Assembly: GCA_007375655.1 (NCBI GenBank) | Contig: VMES01000004.1 | Coordinates: forward strand, 1 to 10,381 | DNA length: 10,381 nt | Direction of reading: 5' to 3' | Origin: Parcubacteria group bacterium Greene0416_79 | Lineage (GTDB): Bacteria > Patescibacteriota > Minisyncoccia > Phycocordibacterales > UBA10002 | In this document: positions 1 to 5,449 of the stretch, piece after piece | How positions within the stretch are numbered: position 1 is the stretch's first letter | Layout of the letters: each line of letters starts with the position of its first letter | Made by a program: the position numbers and the translations under genes | Notes under the pieces: model-generated | Told to the model about the DNA's origin: nothing | The model's database searches: none | The model's input: only the letters and a program-made list of their open reading frames with translations

Positions 1-133
1 TAATCCTGCACGCGAAGTTCTTGCCCGTAATCAACGGAAAGAACATGATCCCGCTCACGATAAACGAACCAAACGGCAGCAAAAAAACTCCGATGCGTGT
101 TATCCAAAGAAGTATCTTATCAAGCATGGTCAT
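1..133 (-). CDS. N-terminus of an O-antigen ligase/polymerase-like membrane protein (3' end outside window)
   Basis: 44 residues are visible, starting MTMLDKILLW from ATG 133 (a second ATG two codons later, at 127, is equally possible; an in-frame TAA stops the frame upstream). The segment continues ITRIGVFLLPFGSFIVSGIM and then FFPLITGKNFACRI, giving one strongly hydrophobic helix and a conserved-looking FFPLITGKNF turn. This start resembles the O-antigen ligase/Wzy-like polytopic proteins common in Parcubacteria, in which a first helix is followed by an FFPFITGK-type sequence. Such proteins polymerise or ligate lipid-linked glycans at the outer face of the membrane. It has its own candidate promoter 130 bp upstream and a weak GGG before the start. 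Assignment rests on recalled similarity of a short N-terminus. Confidence 0.55.
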   Translation of the reverse strand, partial: MTMLDKILLWITRIGVFLLPFGSFIVSGIMFFPLITGKNFACRI

Positions 134-155
134 CCCATTAGATTAGAGACAGGAC

Positions 156-174
156 GCGGACACCCGTGTTCCGC
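156..174 (-). other. Short GC-rich hairpin in the leader of the O-antigen-ligase-like gene
   Basis: On the minus strand GCGGAACA, loop CGGG, TGTCCGC form a 7-bp stem with one bulged A, 23 bp before the start at 133. There is no following U run, so it is not a standard intrinsic terminator in this direction. On the plus strand it is followed by TTTCT, which is weak. It could be an mRNA structure or chance. Confidence 0.3.
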
Positions 175-270
175 TTTCTATCCTGAGTATTCCTAATAAA
201 CAAAGGGTATCAGTGCCGGACGAACAGTCACCGACGAGCGGCCGGTGCCGTTAACGAGGGCATAGGCGGT

Positions 271-299
271 ATAGTAACAATAGAGCGGAGGGTTGACAA
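271..299 (-). promoter_or_regulatory. Candidate sigma-70-type promoter for the O-antigen-ligase-like gene
   Basis: On the minus strand TTGTCA (299-294, 5 of 6 to consensus) and TACTAT (276-271, 4 of 6) are separated by exactly 17 bp. Predicted transcription would start near 264 and run about 130 bases to the start codon of the left-edge gene. It lies in the only sizeable gap before a new gene, which supports a real promoter, but it was found by eye only. Confidence 0.45.
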
Positions 300-382
300 G
301 CTGGGGCATGGAATTATGACTGCGCCAAATATTCTAAGGGATAGCGAAAGAGGGGCCATTGATCTAGGTGGGGACAAGTGGA

Positions 383-1489
383 TTAATTTTCTTCTATCAC
401 TTCCCACGAGAGCGGAGTGGCAAACGGGATGTCGCGCGCCGCGCGTCTCCCGATAATCTCATCATACCATTTAGTCGAGAGTCCAAATGACGGCCGGACA
501 TCACGGATATTTTTAGAGGTCAAGCGCTCTCCTTTTTTAATATCTCTCGCGGCAAAGAGAGAGCGACGCCATCGCATATTATACCTTTCTTCCGCGCTCT
601 TCGGTCCATAGATAATGTCCCCAAGCGCCTCCTCTGAAACGTCTATCAAATGCGTACCGCTCTCAAACGCTCTAATGGACAGAACCATTTTTTTAAACTC
701 TTCCGGTTCTATAGAAAACCGGGCGTCCGGTCCACCGGTCTTGCGATCAAGAATCAAATGTTTTTCAATGATGCGTGCTCCGACCGCGACGGCCATCACA
801 GGAATATCAATACCAGCGTTATTGTCGGAAAACCCGGCAATAACACCAAACCGCTTCTGCAAATCTTGGATATTTCTTAAGTGCATATTCTTAAGGTTCG
901 GCGCGCTTCTATAACTTGTCACACAATGAAGCGCGGCGAGAGCGCCAGCGCCTTCCGAGCGAAGCGTCTTAAGCGCCCACGCGATCTCTTCCTCACTAGA
1001 ATAACAGAAGGAAATAATCACCGGTTTTCCGGTCTTCGCCACCTTCCGAAGCAACAAAAAATCGGTCGCCTCGTATGCGGCAATCTTGTAGCACGAAACG
1101 CGCATCTCTTCCAGAAAATCCACCGCGGTCTCGTCAAACGGGGATGAAAACAGAATGATGCCGAGTTCATCCGCAATCTTTTTCAATTTCGGCTGCCACT
1201 CCCACGGCGTATAGGCTTCCCTATATAGTTCATAGAGCGTCTTTCCTTTCCACGCGCGCGGCGTCTCTTCTCCGCCCACTCGAAACCACTCCCGGTCGGA
1301 GTTAAGCGTAATCGTATCGGGCGTATAGGTCTGAAGCTTCACCGCGTCCGCCCCGGCTTTCTTCGCCGCCTTCACCAACGCGACCGCCTCATCAAACTTT
1401 CCGAGATGGTTACCGGAAATCTCCGCGACAATAAAGCAGGGAGCTCCTTGACCGATTGACCTATCATTAATTTTTATGCTGCCCTCCAT
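383..1489 (-). CDS. pseI: Pseudaminic acid synthase-like NeuB-family enzyme, with altered active-site motifs
   Basis: 368 residues: an N-terminal NeuB TIM barrel (about 18-270) and a C-terminal SAF/antifreeze-like domain (about 305-366). It should condense PEP with a six-carbon sugar to form a nine-carbon 2-keto acid. PseI-specific stretches include VKLQTYTPDTIT (50-61), YREAYTPWEW (89-98) and SSPFDETAVDFLE (115-127). Retained NeuB residues are E23 in AEISGNH, K135 and E140 in YKIAAYE, E242 and H244 in EKH. SAF motifs are RRSLFAARDIKKGE (308-321) and the terminal PLSWEVI. Two sites are unusual: the SDHT metal-binding His is N223 (SDNN), and the ISTGM segment reads ISFCY (159-163). The ATG at 1489 follows pseH after 50 bp; TATAAC lies 4 bp before it, but there is no -35 and no Shine-Dalgarno sequence. 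The family is clear; exact substrate is less sure, also because PseG is missing from the window. Confidence 0.88.
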   Translation of the reverse strand: MEGSIKINDRSIGQGAPCFIVAEISGNHLGKFDEAVALVKAAKKAGADAVKLQTYTPDTITLNSDREWFRVGGEETPRAWKGKTLYELYREAYTPWEWQPKLKKIADELGIILFSSPFDETAVDFLEEMRVSCYKIAAYEATDFLLLRKVAKTGKPVIISFCYSSEEEIAWALKTLRSEGAGALAALHCVTSYRSAPNLKNMHLRNIQDLQKRFGVIAGFSDNNAGIDIPVMAVAVGARIIEKHLILDRKTGGPDARFSIEPEEFKKMVLSIRAFESGTHLIDVSEEALGDIIYGPKSAEERYNMRWRRSLFAARDIKKGERLTSKNIRDVRPSFGLSTKWYDEIIGRRAARDIPFATPLSWEVIEEN

Positions 1490-1539
1490 TGAAGTTATAC
1501 ACGCAAGAAATGTACGCGGTTACTTCCGCTCAAAACGCT

Positions 1540-2013
1540 TCAGAGGTAACGATTGAGTACTAAACTGAGAGAGTGTATGCCTTTTATATCTGTCTCGCTT
1601 TTTATGCGATACCCTGATTTCTGAAATGTTTTGACCGACGCGCGATTGTCCGGTTTGATGTGCGCACGAAGAGTGTTGATGTTCTGGAATGTGTCAAAAA
1701 AATCCCGAGAAGCGCGGCGTACTACCTCCGTTCCATATCCTTTGCCACGAGACGCACACTGAATCGCAATATTAATCTCGGCTTCCTCTTTACTTACGAC
1801 ATCAAACCGGACCTGGCCTATCGGTTGCCCATCCAGTTCCGCTATCCAGAGAGGGGAGTTTTTGTCCTTTAATTTTTCTTTAAGCCACCGTTCGTGATCC
1901 GGGAATAGTATCGCCTCCGAAGAAAATGAAGCCGCTCGAACAGACGGTTCATTTCTAAGTTCAAAGAGAAACCGTGCGTCCTCATGAGTTGCCTGTCTTA
2001 AGCGTATCGTCAT
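1540..2013 (-). CDS. pseH: GNAT acetyltransferase, PseH-like
   Basis: 157-residue RimJ/RimL-type GNAT enzyme. PseH acetylates the 4-amino group of UDP-4-amino-4,6-dideoxy-L-AltNAc with acetyl-CoA, before release of UDP. Seen: IRLRQATHEDARFLFELRNE (3-22, the usual RxAxxxDxxxLxxWRND-like start), NEPSVRAASFSSE (21-33), DHERWLKEKL (39-48), GQPIGQVRFDV (62-72), EAEINIAI (77-84) and the acetyl-CoA pyrophosphate loop RGKGYG (89-94), then IKPDNRASVKTFQKSGY (119-135). The RNEPSVRxxSF element and EAEINIAI are typical of PseH and related sugar N-acetyltransferases. The ATG at 2013 is the first start after the in-frame TAA at 2035, and no Shine-Dalgarno sequence precedes it. The adjoining synthase gene supports the function; an acyl group other than acetyl cannot be excluded. 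Confidence 0.83.
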   Translation of the reverse strand: MTIRLRQATHEDARFLFELRNEPSVRAASFSSEAILFPDHERWLKEKLKDKNSPLWIAELDGQPIGQVRFDVVSKEEAEINIAIQCASRGKGYGTEVVRRASRDFFDTFQNINTLRAHIKPDNRASVKTFQKSGYRIKSETDIKGIHSLSLVLNRYL

Positions 2014-2126
2014 ACAAACGTATATGAACCCGACTTACTCTATAATCCGCTGCCGAAGGGGCTCCGGCGGGAAGCATTCTTCTTCCTCCAGATACGACGA
2101 ACGCCTCTCTGGGTTCATGAGAGCGT
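2014..2126 (-). other. 113-bp spacer between pseA and pseH with possible micro-ORF
   Basis: This is the largest gap inside the operon. It holds a 27-codon minus-strand frame from ATG 2118 to TAA 2035, in the same frame as pseH and ending 21 bp before its ATG; the product is rich in Glu, Pro and Arg and resembles nothing I recognise. Within it a strong GGAGG lies 7 bp before another ATG at 2077, opening a 33-codon frame that overlaps the pseH start in a different frame. A 7-bp imperfect GC-rich hairpin (2052-2068, loop of three) has no U run, so it is not a convincing terminator. No promoter with two good boxes was found. Confidence 0.3.
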
Positions 2127-3311
2127 TTACGCGCCATGTTGGGTAAACCTTGGTCCATACTGCCTATGCTTTTTCAAAAGAGTATGCTGCTCATCTCGTA
2201 ACAGAGTACCGTTCGCGTCTGTCTCAAAGAGCGACTTGTCGGTGAATGAATCAACGACCGCATCGAATGCTTCTTGGCTCATGCCGGAAAACGCGAGAAA
2301 TTTGCGCACTCCATCCCAAGGATAGTGGCCGTCGTAGTGTTCCACGAGGCGCACCGCCTCCTCTCGAGATATCCGCCCATTCCGGACATCCAGACAGGCG
2401 TGGTCCGTGGCGCGTCCGAATCCGAATTTTACGAACTTAAGATAATCATGAACGGACTCCAGGTCTTCGTCCAGATTTTCATAGTCGGTATAGGTTCCCT
2501 CAACCGGCCCGTCTTCCTTGACCGAGAATCCGTACCGCCTCATAAGCTCCACCTGGGTCCGCGCGTCCCACTTGAAGTAATAACCCAAAAAGACACCCCG
2601 TATCTTCGCTTCCTCAAGCTCCCCCAAGGATGGATAGCGATACGATATGAGGTCCTCCTCGGTAATACCGTCATATCCGATCATGTCCGCAATCCGGAGA
2701 CCAAGCAACCCCCCGAACTCTTCCAACCAGCGTCGGTCAAGGATATTTCTCATCCGCGCAACTTTTGGCCCGCCGTACTCCAGTTGCGAATTCTCTCCCC
2801 AGATGATGAGCGGTATCTTCATCTGTACCGCGAGACGCACCGGTATCGTAAAAATGCCGAGGTGGTTCGCCCACTCGTTGTCGCCCACCTCCCTAAATCC
2901 GCGAAGACACATCTTTTTGTACACCTCCGGATTCTTTTCAAACACCATGAGGTCGCACCCGAATGCCCGTTTGATGTTCTCCCGATTCTTTCGCCCAAGA
3001 TCATTACGCGTGGTGGTCTCAAAACTTACCAAAAGCGGATTGAGTCCATATATCTTCTTTGCCATATACACCTGGTAGTGACTGTCCTTACCACCACTGA
3101 CAGGAATGATGCAGTCATAGTTGCCAGCATTTTTCCCCTGGTATGTCGCGATAACATCACTCTCAAACTCCTTCTTTCGCTTCTCCCAATCAATCGTGTT
3201 CTTGAGTGCTGCTGACTGACATGCGTCACAGACACCCTTTTCATCAAAAAAAAGGTCGGGTTTTGTGTTGGGCATAACGCAGGCGGTACAGTAGCGAAAG
3301 GTTGTTTCCAT
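2127..3311 (-). CDS. pseA: N-acetyl sugar amidotransferase, PseA/WbpG/WbuX family
   Basis: 394-residue ATP-dependent enzyme that turns a sugar N-acetyl group into acetamidino, using ammonia from HisH/HisF. Seen from the chosen start METTFRYCTA: a CxxC pair (C8, C11) in YCTACVMPNTKPD, a second CxxC (C28, C31) in GVCDAC, probably binding zinc, the PP-loop pyrophosphatase motif SGGKDS (72-77), LVSFETTTRND (94-104), WGENSQLEYGG (171-181) and a C-terminal GRATDHACLD region (299-308). These are hallmarks of the TIGR03573 family (WbpG, WbuX, PseA). The frame extends to an ATG at 3452, but that would overlap hisF by about 130 bp and precede the conserved start. A GTG at 3317 is a possible alternative. 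There is only a weak GAG near the start. In C. jejuni PseA gives Pse5Ac7Am; the exact acceptor here (free, CMP- or UDP-sugar) cannot be read from sequence. Confidence 0.9.
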   Translation of the reverse strand: METTFRYCTACVMPNTKPDLFFDEKGVCDACQSAALKNTIDWEKRKKEFESDVIATYQGKNAGNYDCIIPVSGGKDSHYQVYMAKKIYGLNPLLVSFETTTRNDLGRKNRENIKRAFGCDLMVFEKNPEVYKKMCLRGFREVGDNEWANHLGIFTIPVRLAVQMKIPLIIWGENSQLEYGGPKVARMRNILDRRWLEEFGGLLGLRIADMIGYDGITEEDLISYRYPSLGELEEAKIRGVFLGYYFKWDARTQVELMRRYGFSVKEDGPVEGTYTDYENLDEDLESVHDYLKFVKFGFGRATDHACLDVRNGRISREEAVRLVEHYDGHYPWDGVRKFLAFSGMSQEAFDAVVDSFTDKSLFETDANGTLLRDEQHTLLKKHRQYGPRFTQHGA

Positions 3312-3322
3312 ATTCACATACT

Positions 3323-4072
3323 CTATATTCGTGTCGCGATGCCGTTTTTTGCAAGATGTTCCTTGATGGCGAGCGGAGTTACCTCGGTATACTGAAAAAT
3401 ACTTCCTGCCGAAAGCGCCGACGCTCCTCCTTCTTGGATAACCTTGAGACAATCGCCCATGTTACCAGCCCCTCCTCCTGCAATGACCGGAATGGTTACG
3501 GCTTCGGAAACGCTTTTTACCAACGAAAGGTCGTATCCGTTCATTTCTCCGTCGCGATCAATGGAGGTGAGAAAAATTTCTCCCGCCCCTCGCTTCGTTA
3601 CCTCTTGCGCCCACACCACCGCTCTTAACCGTGTGTTCTTTCTTCCTCCGTTGGTGAATACATGATACTCTCCGTTGACCAATTTTGCGTCAATGGAAAC
3701 CACGATACACTGGCTCCCGAACTGCGCGGAGGCATTGTCTATAAACGATGGGTCGTTGACTGCGCTCGTATTGATGACCACCTTATCGGCGCCGAGGCGC
3801 AACAACATGCTAATGTCCTCAACTGTCTTTATGCCACCGCCAAGTGAGAGTGGCATAAAACATTCCTTCGTAATTTCCTGAAGTAACCACGGCTTGATGC
3901 CGGTATGTGTGGCATCTAGATCAAGTACCATCATCTCGTCAACATCCCTCATATTGAACACACGGACCGCAGCGATATAACTCCCGATATTGCGATGCTC
4001 GGAAAACTGGATGCTTTTGACCAGTCGCAAATCCTTTATGGTGAGGCACGGGATGATTCGGACTTTAAGCAT
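3323..4072 (-). CDS. hisF: HisF-type (beta/alpha)8 barrel, ammonia-channel subunit of the amidination system
   Basis: 249-residue HisF homolog. Seen: start MLKVRIIPCLTIKDLRLVKS, MVLDLDATHTG (48-58), PLSLGGGIKTVED (74-86), VVINTSA (98-104), VSIDAK with D128 (125-130, equivalent to catalytic D130 of HisF), GAGEIFLTSIDRDGEMNGYD (162-181) and IPVIAGGGAG (194-203). The first catalytic Asp of true HisF (D11, in PCLDV) is Thr here. In histidine synthesis HisF makes imidazole glycerol phosphate and AICAR; loss of D11 with retained phosphate loops and GGGAG suggests it serves mainly as a conduit delivering ammonia from HisH to the sugar amidotransferase encoded 11 bp downstream. The sequence fits the surface-polysaccharide HisF branch (WbuZ/HisF2). 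The ATG lies 3 bp after the hisH stop, so translation is probably coupled. Confidence 0.87.
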   Translation of the reverse strand: MLKVRIIPCLTIKDLRLVKSIQFSEHRNIGSYIAAVRVFNMRDVDEMMVLDLDATHTGIKPWLLQEITKECFMPLSLGGGIKTVEDISMLLRLGADKVVINTSAVNDPSFIDNASAQFGSQCIVVSIDAKLVNGEYHVFTNGGRKNTRLRAVVWAQEVTKRGAGEIFLTSIDRDGEMNGYDLSLVKSVSEAVTIPVIAGGGAGNMGDCLKVIQEGGASALSAGSIFQYTEVTPLAIKEHLAKNGIATRI

Positions 4073-4075
4073 AGT

Positions 4076-4690
4076 TTATGCGCGAAGATGCAGGAAATTA
4101 GTAAGCAGTTTCAGTCCGCTCTTTTGGCTTTTCTCCGGATGAAACTGGACGCCGAAGATATTACCTTTCTCAATGGAAGCGATAAACACCTCACCATACT
4201 CGCAGGTTGCCGATACCGACCCTTTCTCCTCCGACACCAAAATAAAGCTATGTACGAAGTAAAATATCCGAGACGAAATGTCCGTGAAGAGTGTTGCTTC
4301 CGGTTTGGGAGACACATCGTTCCATCCCATATGGGGAACCCGAAACTTCGTCTTGTCAATCTCAAACTGACGCACCGTTCCGGGAATCCAGCCGAGTCCA
4401 GAGTGTGTCCCCCCTTCTTCTCCAACGGTTGCAAGCAACTGCATCCCAAGACATATTCCTAGAAAAGGTTTCTTCCTTTCAAACACTTCATGCGTAAGCA
4501 CCGATATGAGTCCCCTCTTTTTCAGGTTCTTGATGCCGTCCCCAAACGCGCCCACTCCCGGGAGAATAATATGGCTGGCCTGTTTCAGATCGTTTTGATT
4601 ATTTGAGACACGTGCGGTCGCCCCTAAAAACTCCAGGGCATTCTTGACCGAGCCGACATTTCCCATTCCATAATCAACAATGGCAATCAT
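4076..4690 (-). CDS. hisH: HisH-type glutamine amidotransferase for sugar amidination
   Basis: Class I glutaminase of 204 residues, the usual HisH length. Seen: IVDYGMGNVGSV (4-15), LPGVGAFGDG (43-52), the nucleophile elbow GICLGMQLL with C80 (78-86), FVHSF (145-149) and the catalytic His-Glu pair H184/E186 in VQFHPEKS (181-188). The triad is complete. It hydrolyses glutamine and passes ammonia to its HisF partner, encoded only 3 bp downstream, which implies a HisH-HisF complex. No other histidine gene is nearby; the next gene is the PseA/WbpG-type amidotransferase, so this is the polysaccharide version seen with P. aeruginosa WbpG (HisH2/HisF2) and beside C. jejuni pseA, not the histidine pathway enzyme. 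The ATG at 4690 has no Shine-Dalgarno sequence. Confidence 0.88.
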   Translation of the reverse strand: MIAIVDYGMGNVGSVKNALEFLGATARVSNNQNDLKQASHIILPGVGAFGDGIKNLKKRGLISVLTHEVFERKKPFLGICLGMQLLATVGEEGGTHSGLGWIPGTVRQFEIDKTKFRVPHMGWNDVSPKPEATLFTDISSRIFYFVHSFILVSEEKGSVSATCEYGEVFIASIEKGNIFGVQFHPEKSQKSGLKLLTNFLHLRA

Positions 4691-4701
4691 CTGTGAAAAA
4701 T

Positions 4702-5445
4702 CTACTTAACTGTTTTCTGAAGACAGTGGACATTCTGTGCACACACCTCCGGATGTGCATCCAAAAATGCAATCGCTTCCCTTGCGCGAAGGAACAAACC
4801 CCGCCGACCTTTTTTTATACCATAGATCGTCTCCATCATTAAAAAATCTTCCGGGTAATCAACGGTGAGGCGGTACGGCCGTAGGTATTCTCTCGTCGGT
4901 ACCACAATCGGCGAAACCCTCACATTACCCGCCCTGTTTTCGGAGAGGTAGGGTGTAACATGTTCGCGCTCGTAGGGCTCTTTTGCTTCACGCTCTGCCA
5001 GTTCAAGCGCAGAAAATGAGAGCACCTCCACATCCAATCCGCGCGGCAATTCCCGTTCACCCGGAGCGGTGTTGCTCACGTAGTCAAACGAACCTGTCTC
5101 AAAAACCGAGAGACACTCGTCAATAAGCTCCGGAGCAATGAGAGGACAATCGGATGTTATTCGTACAATCGTGTCGGCCGAAAGGTTTTTGGCACAATGA
5201 TAGTATCGGTTAAGCACATCATCCGGTGAGCCTCGGTAGCAAGGGATGTGATGCGTGTTGCAGAACTCTGCGATAACAGAATCCTCAGGAAGATCAGTGG
5301 TTGCAATTGCAACGGTGTGAGCCTTTTTTGACTGCCGACAACGTTCAACGACATAGAGAAGCATCGGCTTACCGTGAAGCAACTTCAATGCCTTACCGGG
5401 CAATCGGGTTGAACCCATCCTCGCTTGAATGATGATAGCGATCAT
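4702..5445 (-). CDS. spsF: SpsF-type cytidylyltransferase (probable CMP-nonulosonate synthetase)
   Basis: 247-residue nucleotidyltransferase of the SpsF family (COG1861 type), not the NeuA type used as PseF in epsilonproteobacteria. Seen: nucleotide-binding signature QARMGSTRLPGK (7-18), ATTDLPED (48-55), RGSPDDVLNRYY (71-82), RITSDCPLI (95-103) with the metal-binding type Asp, LDVEV (137-141), EREHVTPYL (159-167) and RLTVDYPEDF (192-201). In this context it should activate the nine-carbon acid with CTP to the CMP-sugar, the job of PseF. The start MIAIIIQARM at 5445 is chosen over an ATG at 5475, because family members begin directly with this beta strand and the longer form would overlap pseC by 26 bp. 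No fused PseG domain is present; some bacteria have SpsF/SpsG or PseF/PseG pairs or fusions, so the lack is notable. It is followed by hisH after 11 bp. Confidence 0.85.
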   Translation of the reverse strand: MIAIIIQARMGSTRLPGKALKLLHGKPMLLYVVERCRQSKKAHTVAIATTDLPEDSVIAEFCNTHHIPCYRGSPDDVLNRYYHCAKNLSADTIVRITSDCPLIAPELIDECLSVFETGSFDYVSNTAPGERELPRGLDVEVLSFSALELAEREAKEPYEREHVTPYLSENRAGNVRVSPIVVPTREYLRPYRLTVDYPEDFLMMETIYGIKKGRRGLFLRAREAIAFLDAHPEVCAQNVHCLQKTVK

Positions 5446-5449
5446 ACGA

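Larger units (their letters stand above)
134..382. other. 249-bp spacer between the nonulosonate operon and the O-antigen-ligase-like gene
   Basis: No clear gene is present. It holds a candidate minus-strand promoter (271-299), a possible 11-codon leader frame starting where that promoter would start transcription (263 to 228), a short hairpin (156-174), a 38-codon minus-strand frame (309 to 193) and a longer start-poor open frame on the plus strand (187 to 456) that enters the 3' end of pseI. No strong terminator follows pseI. Confidence 0.5.

Noticed and set aside
156..174. Rho-independent terminator after pseI
   Set aside because: The stem is short with a bulge, and no U run follows on the minus strand.
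293..320. Plus-strand TTGACA-16-TATGAC promoter facing pseI antisense
   Set aside because: The -10 matches only 4 of 6, it points against every gene, and it overlaps the better placed minus-strand promoter candidate.
2274..3215. 313-codon plus-strand open frame opposite pseA
   Set aside because: It is fully antisense to a gene with clear family motifs (CxxC pairs, SGGKDS), and its translation has no recognisable domain.
3312..3452. N-terminal extension of pseA into hisF
   Set aside because: It would overlap hisF by about 130 bp and precedes the conserved YCTxCVMP start of the family; it is out-of-frame hisF sequence.
3323..4690. Histidine biosynthesis genes
   Set aside because: No other his gene is present, HisF lacks the D11 catalytic residue, and the pair is directly joined to a sugar amidotransferase.
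4702..5445. Fused PseF-PseG or SpsF-SpsG protein
   Set aside because: The protein ends at 247 residues, the normal length of a single cytidylyltransferase domain, with no hydrolase domain.
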